From Vibrio sp. HB236076 (lineage in GTDB: Bacteria; Pseudomonadota; Gammaproteobacteria; Enterobacterales; Vibrionaceae), in the NCBI RefSeq assembly GCF_040957575.1, contig NZ_CP162601.1, positions 124,001 through 188,000 on the forward strand: a stretch of DNA of 64,000 bases, given 5' to 3'. Both the position numbers and the translations under genes were made by a program. The notes beneath the pieces are model-generated. The model was given only the letters and a program-made list of their open reading frames with translations. It was not told the DNA's origin and made no database searches. Below are positions 46,575 to 55,563 of the stretch, piece by piece; positions within the stretch are counted from its first letter, which is position 1, and every line of letters starts with the position of its first letter.

Positions 46575-47576
46575 GTGCGCGAGTGGGTTAATGACGCTAT
46601 CAAGAAAATTAATGCAGATTATCAACGTTCTGCAGACACGCATTTAATTAAGCTTCACGGCTTGCCTTTTAATGGCATTGATGTGTATTTGAAAGATGAG
46701 AGTACGCACCCGACCGGCAGTTTAAAACACAGGTTAGCGCGTTCTCTATTTCTCTATGCATTGTGCAATGGCCAGATTGATCGTCACACTACCATTGTCG
46801 AAGCGTCTTCTGGCAGTACGGCGGTCTCAGAAGCTTATTTCGCCCGCATGATTGGCGTTAAGTTTATTGCGGTGATGCCAACACAAACAGCGCGTCGAAA
46901 AATTGCCGCAATTCGAGCTTATGGCGGTCAATGTCATTTTGTTGATTTTCCAACGCAAATGCACCAAGAAGCTCGTCGAGTGGCTAAGCAGCACCAGGGC
47001 TATTTCATCGACCAGTTTTTAATGGCAGAGCGAGCCACCGATTGGCGCGGCAGCAATAATATAGCAGAAAGTATTTTTGAGCAGATGTCATTTGAACCTC
47101 ACCCAGAGCCCCATACCATTGTGATGAGTGCAGGCACGGGAGGCACTTCAGCGACCATTGGGCGTTACTTGCGTTATACCGGTCGAAATACACGCTTACT
47201 GGTGGCAGACCCTGAGTATTCGGTTTTTTATGATAGTTATCAGCAAAGCGATCCCGCCTTGAAGTTGGAGCGAGGCAGTCGCATTGAAGGGATTGGCCGG
47301 CCTCAGGTAGAAGCGTCCTTTCAGCCTGGTGTGATAGATGACATGATCAAAGTCAACGACCGCGACAGTGTTGATACCATGCTTTGGTTGGCTGAGTTAA
47401 TGGGGCGCAAACCCGGCCCATCGACGGGGACCAATGTATGGGCGGCACTGCAAGTCGCGACGCAAATGGAACTGCGAGGAGAAACGGGGTCGATTGTCAC
47501 TTTGATGTGTGACAGCGGCGAGCGTTATCTTGATACTTACTATAACCCGCAGTGGGTGAGGGAGAATATTACTTGA
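46575..47576 (+). CDS. PLP-dependent cysteine-synthase-family lyase (likely L-cysteine desulfhydrase)
   Basis: A fold-type II PLP enzyme of 333 residues. The PLP lysine is in PTGSLKHRLARSL (about 47-59). The substrate loop is EASSGSTAVSEAYFA, where CysK has TSGNTG. The phosphate loop is SAGTGGTSATIG, and a CDSGERYL end occurs near 315. The SSGST loop is typical of the Cds1-type desulfhydrase group, which breaks cysteine into H2S, ammonia and pyruvate. Start is GTG 46575 after AAGGAG. Control by the divergent Lrp-type protein is likely. Confidence 0.82.
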   Translation: MREWVNDAIKKINADYQRSADTHLIKLHGLPFNGIDVYLKDESTHPTGSLKHRLARSLFLYALCNGQIDRHTTIVEASSGSTAVSEAYFARMIGVKFIAVMPTQTARRKIAAIRAYGGQCHFVDFPTQMHQEARRVAKQHQGYFIDQFLMAERATDWRGSNNIAESIFEQMSFEPHPEPHTIVMSAGTGGTSATIGRYLRYTGRNTRLLVADPEYSVFYDSYQQSDPALKLERGSRIEGIGRPQVEASFQPGVIDDMIKVNDRDSVDTMLWLAELMGRKPGPSTGTNVWAALQVATQMELRGETGSIVTLMCDSGERYLDTYYNPQWVRENIT

Positions 47577-47589
47577 GTTTTCTCTTATT

Positions 47590-47620
47590 GGCCTTACCCC
47601 AAATGGCAGGGAGTAAGGCC
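47590..47620. terminator. Hairpin between convergent genes
   Basis: GGCCTTAC (47590-47597) pairs with GTAAGGCC (47613-47620). It sits between the lyase gene (+) and nhaB (-). No clear T-run follows on either strand, so its terminator role is only probable. Confidence 0.5.
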
Positions 47621-47627
47621 TAGCGAA

Positions 47628-49232
47628 TTATTGTAAAACGTGTAAGTTTGACTCTGGTTGATGGTGTTTTACCGTGGTATGAATGGGACTGTGATGAGAG
47701 AGTAACCCCAATTGATAAAGTTGTTCAGTGGCGGGGGCGAGTAAGAAGTGTACGCTGGATAAACTAATGACCATTAACACCAGCGTATAAGGCAAAGCCA
47801 TGTACACCATTCGACCATAAGAAAGGCGAATCAACGGCGCGAGGGCTGAGGTGAGCAGGAGTAAAAATGCCGCTTGCCCATTTGGAGTCGCGACTGATGG
47901 TAGGTTGGTACCGACATTAATGGCAACCGCCAAGAGATCAAACTGATCACGTGAGATTACATCATGCATTAAAGCTTGTTGTACTTCATTGATATAAACC
48001 GTACCGACAAAAACATTATCTGACACCATTGAGAGCAATCCATTGGCGAGATAAAACATGGTAAGTTGCTCACTACCTTGCATCTGTAAGACATAATCAA
48101 TAATTGGCGCAAACAATTGTTGGTTAATGATCACAGCAACAATCGAGAAAAATACCGCTAAAAGTGCGGTAAAAGGGAGTGCCTCTTCAAACGCTTTACC
48201 GATGGCATGTTCGTTGGTGATACCGGTAAAACTGGTTGCCAATATGATCACCGAGAGACCCACTAGACCCACAGTGGCCAAATGCATGGCCAGCCCTGTG
48301 ATAAGCCATATCATGACTAACCCTTGCGCCCATAGTTGAATAGTGTGTTGAGGCGTTCTTTGCTGTTGTTGCTGTTGGTCAAAATCATTCAAAATGGCGC
48401 GCACTTTTTCTGGCAGTGTTGCGCCGTAGCCAAACCAGCCGAGTTTTTCAACCAGTACACAGGTGATTAAACCACCTATTAGGGCGGGCAATGTGATGGG
48501 AGACATACGCAAAATGAACTCGCCAAATGCCCAGTTGGCGTGATGAGCGATAATGACATTTTGTGGTTCACCAACTAAAGTAATAACCCCACCTAATGCA
48601 CTGCCAACTCCCGCATGCATTAATAATGAACGCAAGAAGGCACGATATTGATTGAGGTCTTGGCGGCTTAATTCTGGGATAGGTTGGTCATCACTGTGGT
48701 CGTGTTCGCCTTCTACATTACCAGAGACAACACGATGATAAATGGCATAAAAGCCGACGGCGACACTGATGATGACGGCGATAACAGTCAGGGCATCTAA
48801 AAATGCGGATAGTAACGCGGCGCTAAAACAAAATGCTAACGCTAAGCGAATCTTACGGCTTATTCCCAAGAGAATTTTAGTAAAAACGAGCAACAATAAC
48901 TGCTTCATAAAATAGATACCGGCGACCATAAACACCAAGAGCAGTAACACTTCTAGGTTCGCTTGCAGCTCATGTAGGACTTGCTGGGGCGTCGCCATGC
49001 CAATGGCAATCGCTTCTAATGCCAATAGCCCTCCGGGTTGTAATGGGTAGCATTTTAGCGCCATGGCCAAGGTGCCAATAAATTGGGCGACTAATAGCCA
49101 ACCCGCCCAGAAAGGGTTGATGGCGAATATAATGGGGTTGAGTAGCAGACAACCGATGATAGCTAGTTTATACCAATTAGGGGCTTGGCCTAAAAAAGTG
49201 CTGGCCAAAGCATGTTGATAACGAGTAAGCAT
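47628..49232 (-). CDS. nhaB: Na+/H+ antiporter NhaB
   Basis: A protein of 534 residues with about 12-13 helices. It starts [24 protein letters not shown] and has [63 protein letters not shown] and [20 protein letters not shown], all standard NhaB features including the acidic residue in FLDALT. It exchanges Na+ for H+ at the inner membrane, and fits a marine host. A poly-Gln tract (QQQQQQR) lies in the central cytoplasmic loop. Confidence 0.96.
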   Translation of the reverse strand: MLTRYQHALASTFLGQAPNWYKLAIIGCLLLNPIIFAINPFWAGWLLVAQFIGTLAMALKCYPLQPGGLLALEAIAIGMATPQQVLHELQANLEVLLLLVFMVAGIYFMKQLLLLVFTKILLGISRKIRLALAFCFSAALLSAFLDALTVIAVIISVAVGFYAIYHRVVSGNVEGEHDHSDDQPIPELSRQDLNQYRAFLRSLLMHAGVGSALGGVITLVGEPQNVIIAHHANWAFGEFILRMSPITLPALIGGLITCVLVEKLGWFGYGATLPEKVRAILNDFDQQQQQQRTPQHTIQLWAQGLVMIWLITGLAMHLATVGLVGLSVIILATSFTGITNEHAIGKAFEEALPFTALLAVFFSIVAVIINQQLFAPIIDYVLQMQGSEQLTMFYLANGLLSMVSDNVFVGTVYINEVQQALMHDVISRDQFDLLAVAINVGTNLPSVATPNGQAAFLLLLTSALAPLIRLSYGRMVYMALPYTLVLMVISLSSVHFLLAPATEQLYQLGLLSHHSPIHTTVKHHQPESNLHVLQ

Positions 49233-49305
49233 GATGTTTTCCTTAAGAAAGCGCTAAATATCCTCGTTTAGCGCCTGTAATTATGGCTTGAAACGCCAAA
49301 CTGGC

Positions 49306-50763
49306 TTACGCACTTTGGCGCGTATTTTCCATTTCGTTTTCAGACGACATGGCAATGGGCTCTTTGTAAACGGCTCTGAGAGCTTTGGCCACTGCTTGGC
49401 GAGGTAATACACCGACTAATTTTTGATTGTCGAGTACTGGTAAGTGATGAGGGCGATGAGCCATGTGTTGTTTGGCCCGCTCTTCAATTGATAGATGATT
49501 AAGAGTGATGGCAATACCATTATCGGTTGTTGGATAAATCTGCGTTTTATCAATACAAAGAAACTCAGCAATATTGATGAGGCTTTCTTGTGCATCGACG
49601 GCAATGACCTCGGTTTGCATTAGATCAGCGACGGTTTGTTGATCATCGGGTAGGTAATCCTGACACCAGAGATCCAACAAGACATCATGCAAAGAAAAAT
49701 ACCCTAAAAGGTGGCCCTGACCATCAGTGACAGGAGCCCCATCAATGTGATGTTCGAACAAAAAATCCATGGCTTTAGGGACGGAAAGTGTGGCTGATAG
49801 CGTTAAAGCCGGTGTGGTCATCAGATCTTTAACACGAGTTTGACTGAGCATTGGAATATCCTTTTTTGATGATGTGTTGATGGGCTTAGAAATGGCGGTG
49901 CGCAGTTTAGAATGAGGGCGTCGAAACACGTACCAGTGAGATAAGCCGACTAATATGGCGCCGCCGACAATGTTGCCTAGGGTGACGGGAATCAGGTTAT
50001 TCACTAAAAAATGAGGCACAGTGAGATCGGCATAGAGACTGGCATCGGTGCCGATGGCTTGCCAAAAACTGTCAGGCGCGGTGTGGGAAATAACAATACC
50101 GAGTGGGATCATGAACATATTGGCAACACAGTGCTCAAAGCCACTGCTGACGAACATCGCAACCGGTAAGATAACCATCATAGCTTTGGCTAAAGCATTA
50201 CCCGTGCTAAAAGTCAGCCAGATGGCTAAACAAACCAGTAAATTACACAAAACACCCAAGGCAAAAGCCTGGCCAGTGGTGTGGTGCAGTTTGTGTTGAG
50301 CAATATTGAGGGCGTTGAGTCCCCATTGGCCATGATCGCTTTGATACAGTGCCGCTAGACTGACGATCATCAGTAAAAACAACGCGCCAATAAAGTTACC
50401 AACATAGACTTTGCCCCAAATGCTCAACATGGTTTTAAGGCTGATATCGCGATTGGCGTAAGCCACACTGGTGAGTACTGAGCTGGTAAAAAGCTCGCCA
50501 CCACAAAGTACGACAAGAATTAACCCTAAACTAAAAGCAATGCCGCCGGCTAAATGACTTAAGCCCCAAGGACCTTGATTACCCGTAGTCACTGTGATGT
50601 AAAAGAGAAAAGCAATCCCAATAAAAACGCCAGCCATAATGGCTAGACCTAAGGTCATCGAGGTTGGTTTCTGCGTTTTGTATCGCGCATATTGTTCTGC
50701 TTGCCCCATCATTTCACTAGGGGAGTAAAACTCCGGGGTAATGGCATTGTGTGTCGCCCTCAT
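49306..50763 (-). CDS. focA: FocA-type formate channel fused to a C-terminal CBS pair
   Basis: A protein of 485 residues. Residues 1-305 are an FNT channel. GELFTSSVL is the omega-loop region, and SSGFEHCVANMFMIPLGI holds the conserved Glu-His-Asn of FocA. Residues about 308-470 form two CBS domains (TRVKDLMTTPALTLSATLSVPKAMDFLFEHHIDGAPVTD..., then a second). FocA in E. coli lacks CBS domains, so this protein may be gated by a nucleotide. ATG 50763 follows AGGAG; the frame to 50964 overlaps the LysR gene and is not used. It is divergent from a YeiE-like LysR. Confidence 0.88.
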   Translation of the reverse strand: MRATHNAITPEFYSPSEMMGQAEQYARYKTQKPTSMTLGLAIMAGVFIGIAFLFYITVTTGNQGPWGLSHLAGGIAFSLGLILVVLCGGELFTSSVLTSVAYANRDISLKTMLSIWGKVYVGNFIGALFLLMIVSLAALYQSDHGQWGLNALNIAQHKLHHTTGQAFALGVLCNLLVCLAIWLTFSTGNALAKAMMVILPVAMFVSSGFEHCVANMFMIPLGIVISHTAPDSFWQAIGTDASLYADLTVPHFLVNNLIPVTLGNIVGGAILVGLSHWYVFRRPHSKLRTAISKPINTSSKKDIPMLSQTRVKDLMTTPALTLSATLSVPKAMDFLFEHHIDGAPVTDGQGHLLGYFSLHDVLLDLWCQDYLPDDQQTVADLMQTEVIAVDAQESLINIAEFLCIDKTQIYPTTDNGIAITLNHLSIEERAKQHMAHRPHHLPVLDNQKLVGVLPRQAVAKALRAVYKEPIAMSSENEMENTRQSA

Positions 50764-50951
50764 AACAACTCCTGAATATAAAGTAGAAAAGTAACTATCA
50801 CCTGTCAGAGGAAAGAACGTTGCTTGACAGGCGGGTCTGGCTACAGAGTAAATCTTGCTTTTATTCAGAGTAAAATTGATATTCGTTAAGGTGCTTATCA
50901 ATAAAGCTGATAGGTTAATGCTTGTGATGACGGGATGGAGAGGAGAAATGA

Positions 50952-51857
50952 GTGCGTTATTCATTAAAGCAACTGGCGGTTTTTGATGCTGTGGCCGATC
51001 TCACCAGTGTCAGCGCGGCGGCAGATAAATTGGCATTAACTCAATCGGCTGCCAGTATGTCTCTGGCTCAATTAGAAAAAATGCTCGGACGCCCGTTGTT
51101 TGAACGCCACGGCAAGTCGATGACTTTAACGCATTGGGGGCGATGGCTAAGACCGAAAGCGAAGCAACTGCTGCAAGACGCAAAACAAATCGAGTTAGGA
51201 TTTACAGAGCAGCATATTTTAAGTGGTGAAATCCGTTTAGGCGTCAGCCAAACCCCTGCCGAGCACCTTGTACCAGAGCTTATCAGTATTATTGATAATG
51301 ACTTCCCCAAAATTCGCATCGTTCTCAGTGTGCAAAGCACCTCGGGGATTATTGATGGGATTTTAAATTATCACTACGACTTAGGCATTATAGAGGGGCG
51401 GGTCGATGATGGGCGCGTTGTGTCTCAAGAATGGTGGCGTGATCATCTCACTGTGGTGGCCGCGGCTCACCATCCTTATGCCGCTTGTGCTTCGGTGAGC
51501 CTTGCACAGTTAGAGCAGGCAAAATGGGTATTGCGAGAAGTCGGTTCTGGGACGCGAAATATTTTTGATAGTGCTATTCACCCTCTGATCGAGAATCTTG
51601 ATGTGTGGCGGGAATATGAGCACGTACCGGTAATAAGAACACTCGTTGCTAACAGCAACTATCTGACTTGTTTGCCTTATTTAGATGTGGAAAAAGCGAT
51701 ACAGAGTGGTGCGTTAGTCGCATTAAACGTTCCTCAATTGATGATGGAAAGACCACTGTCTTTTATTTGGCGAGAGGATATGGATTTAAATCCGCTTTCA
51801 CAGTGTATTCAACGTGAAGCGATGCGTATGATGAAAGGCCGCCCAACCGTACTGTAA
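50952..51857 (+). CDS. LysR-family regulator, YeiE-like
   Basis: A protein of 301 residues with an N-terminal helix-turn-helix (SLKQLAVFDAVADLTSVSAAADKLALTQSAASMSLAQLEKMLGRPLFERHGKS). The effector domain has IIEGRV, AKWVLREVGSGTRNIFDSAI and a basic end. The REVGSGTR motif matches YeiE and CbbR/CysB-like anion-sensing members; YeiE has been reported to sense sulfite. Start is GTG 50952 after GAGGAG. Divergent from focA-CBS; downstream serC-like and TSUP genes converge on it. Confidence 0.88.
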   Translation: MRYSLKQLAVFDAVADLTSVSAAADKLALTQSAASMSLAQLEKMLGRPLFERHGKSMTLTHWGRWLRPKAKQLLQDAKQIELGFTEQHILSGEIRLGVSQTPAEHLVPELISIIDNDFPKIRIVLSVQSTSGIIDGILNYHYDLGIIEGRVDDGRVVSQEWWRDHLTVVAAAHHPYAACASVSLAQLEQAKWVLREVGSGTRNIFDSAIHPLIENLDVWREYEHVPVIRTLVANSNYLTCLPYLDVEKAIQSGALVALNVPQLMMERPLSFIWREDMDLNPLSQCIQREAMRMMKGRPTVL

Positions 51858-51892
51858 ACCACAATAAAGGGTGAGGACATGGCAAACTTACA

Positions 51893-51913
51893 CCGCTTTA
51901 ACGATAAAAGCGG
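51893..51913. terminator. Hairpin between LysR and SerC-like genes
   Basis: CCGCTTT (51893-51899) and AAAGCGG (51907-51913) form a 7-bp stem between convergent genes. T-runs are absent outside the stem, so only weak termination is likely. Confidence 0.45.
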
Positions 51914-51934
51914 CGCAAGTATGAGGTGCTGTCG

Positions 51935-53110
51935 TTAGGCTTGGTGTTTGTTGGCAAATTCACGCATAAAGGTGGCCAGCACTTGTGTTTCTTCTAAGGT
52001 AACCCCGTTATATAAACTGGCTCGCAAGTAATCACCCACCCCAAATGGCGTGAGAGTACGCAGGCCGACCATGCCTTGATCCCAACTCTCAATTAAGAAC
52101 TGTTCGGTCAGCGCTTCATCGCCGCCGTTAACATTAAAAGGAACGTTCATGCGACTGCGTTGCGTCTCGTCATCGACGGGCGTTTGATAAAACCCATTAG
52201 ATTCATTGATGACTTGATACAGGCAAGCGGCTTTGGCTATCGAACGGGCTTCATTGGCTTCGACCCCGCCTTGTTCTAATAGCCAATCCATCACCATGCC
52301 TACCACTTCAATATTGAATGTCGCCGGGGTATTCCAAAGGTTACCGGCTTTGCTGTTGGTGGTGTAGTTAAACACACCTGGGCAAAGAGGAGAGGCTTTG
52401 TCATCGCCAAGCAGATCATCGCGGACCACCGTCATAGTTAAGCCGGGGTGGCCAATGTTTTTCGATGCACAGGCAAACAGAACACCGACATTGCTGCCTT
52501 GCCAATCAATCGGTTTAGAAGTGAAATCTGAGCTGGCATCAACGACCAGTGGAATGTGAGCACGCGAAGCAGGCAATTTGGGTAAACGGAACAGTTCGAT
52601 ACCGTTGACGGTTTCGTTCGAGCACAAATAAAGATAACGACTTTCCGGGTGAATTTGATCTTCGGTTAACTCGGGAAAGCTAACATAGCGGCCTTGGCTA
52701 TCCTTGGCGTCAATGGTATCGACTTGGCAGTAGCGTTTGGCTTCATCACGGCCACGCGCAGACCAGGTACCATTGACGACATAAGTTGCTCTATCGCTGG
52801 CATGCGAACACAAATTTAATGGCACGGCAGCAAATTGACCGTGTCCACCGGCATGGGTGAATAAAATTTGATAGTTATCGGGAATGGCCATCACTTCACG
52901 TGCTGTTGCTGTGGCGTGATCTAAAATGGCTTGGAATTCCGGAGCGCGGTGAGACATCGCCAGAGAGGTAAAACCGGGTTGCTGAAATCGTTCGGCAATG
53001 CGTTGTTCAACGGCCTTTGGCAATGAGGTAGGGCCTGGGCTAAAGTTAATCACCGTCTCTGCCGTGGAGTTGAGTGAGCCAATTAAAGCCGGGTGAAGGG
53101 TATTGTCCAT
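51935..53110 (-). CDS. SerC-like class V aminotransferase with altered phosphate site
   Basis: A protein of 391 residues, longer than usual SerC (about 360). Features kept: NFSPGPTSLPKAV, the SHRAPEF segment (near 52), VDASSDFTSKPID, and the PLP Lys in CASKNIGHPGLTMTVV (near 217). At the C-terminus the expected GHRVVGGMRAS phosphate-binding segment is replaced by LTPFGVGDYLRAS, so the His-Arg pair is lost while the later Arg remains. The substrate may therefore not be phosphohydroxypyruvate. It follows a TSUP exporter gene (75 bases upstream, same strand). Confidence 0.82.
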   Translation of the reverse strand: MDNTLHPALIGSLNSTAETVINFSPGPTSLPKAVEQRIAERFQQPGFTSLAMSHRAPEFQAILDHATATAREVMAIPDNYQILFTHAGGHGQFAAVPLNLCSHASDRATYVVNGTWSARGRDEAKRYCQVDTIDAKDSQGRYVSFPELTEDQIHPESRYLYLCSNETVNGIELFRLPKLPASRAHIPLVVDASSDFTSKPIDWQGSNVGVLFACASKNIGHPGLTMTVVRDDLLGDDKASPLCPGVFNYTTNSKAGNLWNTPATFNIEVVGMVMDWLLEQGGVEANEARSIAKAACLYQVINESNGFYQTPVDDETQRSRMNVPFNVNGGDEALTEQFLIESWDQGMVGLRTLTPFGVGDYLRASLYNGVTLEETQVLATFMREFANKHQA

Positions 53111-53184
53111 AATCGTGTTCTCCTATCTATCCTTGTGGTAAGTGCTGCTAGTCCTTAGCGATGAATGCACTTAGTGATGTTGAG

Positions 53185-53931
53185 TTAAATCAATGCGCTC
53201 ACAGAGGCGCTGATGCCTAAAATCGACACCATCATTAAAATGGGTAGAGCAAAGTGCTTGAGTGATTTTGGCGGTTTGCGATTAAACAACCATTGGCCAA
53301 TTCTGACCGCAATCAGAGTCGGGATCAGCAATGCAGCCAGTAGTGTGACGATCTGGGTATCAACCAGTCCTCCGGTGAACAGCGCGCCAACGGCCAAGGT
53401 TTCACTGACAATAAAAAATAAAATCATGGTGGCGCGTTGTGCGGTCGCCGTTAGTGGGCTCGACAGCATATAGCTGACGATCATCGGCCCACCGACTGAA
53501 GCGCCAGCGGTGCCAATCCCACTGGCAATACCAAAGCCCATTTTGATGCCGACGCGATCGGCATTGCGCAGTCGCAAATCAAACATCAAAAGGATTGAAA
53601 TAAGTAAAATAACGATACAAATTAAAAGCTTAAGCGGTTGTTCTGGGATGAGAAACAGCAGTCCCATACCCATGGGAATACCGAGAATAGCGCCGAGAAT
53701 GAGTAATTTGAAGGTGGCGAAATCCGCTTCGCGCAACGCTTGTTTGAGTAAGCCGACACTGCAGATGACATCGAGCATCAATACGATAGGGATGCTTTGT
53801 TGTGGGGCTAAGACAAAGTTTACGCCCACCACGGCAATCGCCGCAAACCCAAAGCCTGCGTAACCACGGACTAACCCGGCTAGCATAACCACAGGGACTA
53901 ACAACCAAACGGAATCTAACATCACACTCAA
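53185..53931 (-). CDS. TSUP (TauE/SafE) family anion exporter
   Basis: A protein of 248 residues with about eight helices. The TSUP pattern is GLVRGYAGFGFAAIAVVGVNFVLAPQQSIPIVLMLD, followed by GIPMGMGLLFLIPEQPLKLLICIVILLISILLMF and GTAGASVGGPMIVSYMLSS. TSUP members export sulfite, sulfoacetate or other small anions from the cytoplasm. It probably forms an operon with the SerC-like gene downstream. Confidence 0.88.
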   Translation of the reverse strand: MSVMLDSVWLLVPVVMLAGLVRGYAGFGFAAIAVVGVNFVLAPQQSIPIVLMLDVICSVGLLKQALREADFATFKLLILGAILGIPMGMGLLFLIPEQPLKLLICIVILLISILLMFDLRLRNADRVGIKMGFGIASGIGTAGASVGGPMIVSYMLSSPLTATAQRATMILFFIVSETLAVGALFTGGLVDTQIVTLLAALLIPTLIAVRIGQWLFNRKPPKSLKHFALPILMMVSILGISASVSALI

Positions 53932-54140
53932 CCTCGTACTTCCTTGTAACGATTGAAAGCGTTTATCAACCTAACTCAGAGGTTCTTCTATCGACTTTCT
54001 CTACGTGTTATCACTCTATTGTGACTGAAGTAGCAAGTATGCCAAGGATAGGGAAGGGAAGTTAGCACCACTTTTGTCTTTTGGTAGTACCAAGTTATTT
54101 GTACCTGAGATTGGTGTTGTAACCCTTTGGTTGCATCAAT

Positions 54141-54174
54141 AAAAAGGCGCGCTACCGTCCGTGGAGGCGCGCCT
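54141..54174 (-). terminator. Terminator of the ato genes
   Basis: AGGCGCGC (54145-54152) pairs with GCGCGCCT (54167-54174), followed in the minus direction by a T-run (54145-54141). It lies 11 bases from the atoA stop. The rest of 53932-54140 should contain the promoter of the TSUP-SerC-like pair. Confidence 0.88.
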
Positions 54175-54184
54175 AAGACCGATA

Positions 54185-54910
54185 TTAATTGGCCAGTGGC
54201 ATCGCGATAAGGGGGGTGGCGATCAGTAATGGGGCCTCCGTTGCCGCTTGGACTTGTTCGAGTGAAAACTCGGGCGCGAGCTCGGTGATCATCATCCCCT
54301 GCTCGGTGATCTCAAATACCCCCATTTCGGTGACGATCATGTCGACTTGTTTGGCGGCCGTTAAAGGTAAAGTACACTCGGATAAGAGTTTGGCTTTTCC
54401 TTTGACGGTGTGCTCCATGGCAATAATCACTTTTTTCGCTCCGACGACGAGATCCATGGCGCCGCCCATGCCGGGGACCATTTTCCCGGGAATGATCCAG
54501 TTGGCTAAGTTGCCATGTTGGTCGACCTCTAGCGCGCCGAGTACTGTGATATCAACGTGCCCACCACGAATGATGGCAAAGGAATCAGCACTGCTAAAAT
54601 AGCAACATCCGTCAACCGCGGTAATGGGTTGACCACCAGCATTGACCAAATCCGGATCCTTTTCGTCGTCTTGGGCAAAATGACCGACGCCCAGTAACCC
54701 ATTTTCCGCTTGGAACAACAATTCAATATCACAAGTGATTTGATTCGCCACCATAGTGGGTAGGCCAATGCCGAGATTGACAACGTCTCCATCTTGCATC
54801 TCTTGCGCCACGCGCCAGGCGATGCGCTGTCGAATTTGTTCTTTACTGAGAGTGACCGAGCCTTGTGTGGTGTTAGGCTGCGTGGTTTCAACAATCAATG
54901 CATCTGACAT
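54185..54910 (-). CDS. atoA: 3-oxoacid/acetate CoA-transferase, beta subunit (AtoA/ScoB)
   Basis: A protein of 241 residues. The catalytic Glu is in LLFQAENGLLGVG (near 69), with NLGIGLPTMVAN before it and PGKMVPGMGGAMDLVVGAKKVIIAMEHT after it. With AtoD it moves CoA from acetyl- or succinyl-CoA to acetoacetate. Start ATG 54910 overlaps the end of atoD by 16 bases. An N-terminal extension of about 20 polar residues precedes the usual start. Confidence 0.92.
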   Translation of the reverse strand: MSDALIVETTQPNTTQGSVTLSKEQIRQRIAWRVAQEMQDGDVVNLGIGLPTMVANQITCDIELLFQAENGLLGVGHFAQDDEKDPDLVNAGGQPITAVDGCCYFSSADSFAIIRGGHVDITVLGALEVDQHGNLANWIIPGKMVPGMGGAMDLVVGAKKVIIAMEHTVKGKAKLLSECTLPLTAAKQVDMIVTEMGVFEITEQGMMITELAPEFSLEQVQAATEAPLLIATPLIAMPLAN

Positions 54911-55563
54911 AAGGCCTCCTCACAGATGTAGTCAACATAAATACTCGGGGTATGGACGGCTTCTGGCGCAATGTCACCCGTGGCGACCATTTGAGCGGCT
55001 TCAACGATCACCTTCTTGGCGGCGGTGGCCATCAGGGGATTAAAATTTTGCGTGGTTTTCGCGTAAAAAACATTGCCTCGCTGATCGACTTTTGAACCTC
55101 GAATTAAAGCAAGATCAGCGTGAAGAGGCGTTTCCAATAAGTAAGGCTTACCATTGACTTCGACGATGGGCTTGCCTGTTGCGACTTGGGTGCCAATACC
55201 TGTGGGGGTGAGGACGCCGCCAAGGCCTGCGCCAGCACTGCGTATACGCTCAGCAAGGGTACCCTGCGGGACCAGTTCAACCTTTAAGTGCCCTTGGTTC
55301 ATTTGTTCACCGGTTTGTGGGTTGGTGCCAATGTGTGATGCAATCAGCTGTTTCACTTGCCCGGTGGCGATTAAACGACTGGCCCCTTTGCCCGGAGAGC
55401 CGGTATCGGTTGAGATTAGGGTCAGTTCTTTTACTTGGCTCTCTATTAACTGTGTGATGAGGTATTCGGGGGCTCCGGTGGCCATAAAACCACCGATCAT
55501 CACCGTCATACCATCAAAAAAATGTTCGCGAAGATCGGCTGGGTGACTGAGTAATTTTTTCAT
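54895..55563 (-). CDS. atoD: 3-oxoacid/acetate CoA-transferase, alpha subunit (AtoD/ScoA)
   Basis: A protein of 222 residues. It has GMTVMIGGFMATGAPEYLI near the start, GKGASRLIATGQVKQLIASHIGTNPQ, TPTGIGTQVATGKPIVEVNGKPYLLE and DLALIRGSKVDQRGNVFYAKTTQNFNPLMATAAK, which are typical of the alpha subunit. It forms a heteromer with AtoA. Start and preceding atoB stop overlap (ATGA), so the three genes are coupled. Confidence 0.92.
   Translation of the reverse strand: MKKLLSHPADLREHFFDGMTVMIGGFMATGAPEYLITQLIESQVKELTLISTDTGSPGKGASRLIATGQVKQLIASHIGTNPQTGEQMNQGHLKVELVPQGTLAERIRSAGAGLGGVLTPTGIGTQVATGKPIVEVNGKPYLLETPLHADLALIRGSKVDQRGNVFYAKTTQNFNPLMATAAKKVIVEAAQMVATGDIAPEAVHTPSIYVDYICEEALCQMH

Noticed and set aside
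47628..49232. Poly-Gln tract in nhaB as sign of a frame error
   Set aside because: The frame stays open and the conserved helices on both sides align with NhaB, so the tract is an ordinary loop variation.
50764..50964. N-terminal extension of FocA-CBS to 50964
   Set aside because: It would overlap the divergent LysR gene, and ATG 50763 has a proper AGGAG site.
54000..54030. TCAC-N6-GTGA palindrome before the TSUP gene
   Set aside because: The half-sites are in the reverse order of a CRP site, and I know no regulator for this form.
54189..54602. Open frame of 137 codons on + inside atoA
   Set aside because: Antisense to a clear CoA-transferase gene, with low-complexity composition; treated as a shadow frame.
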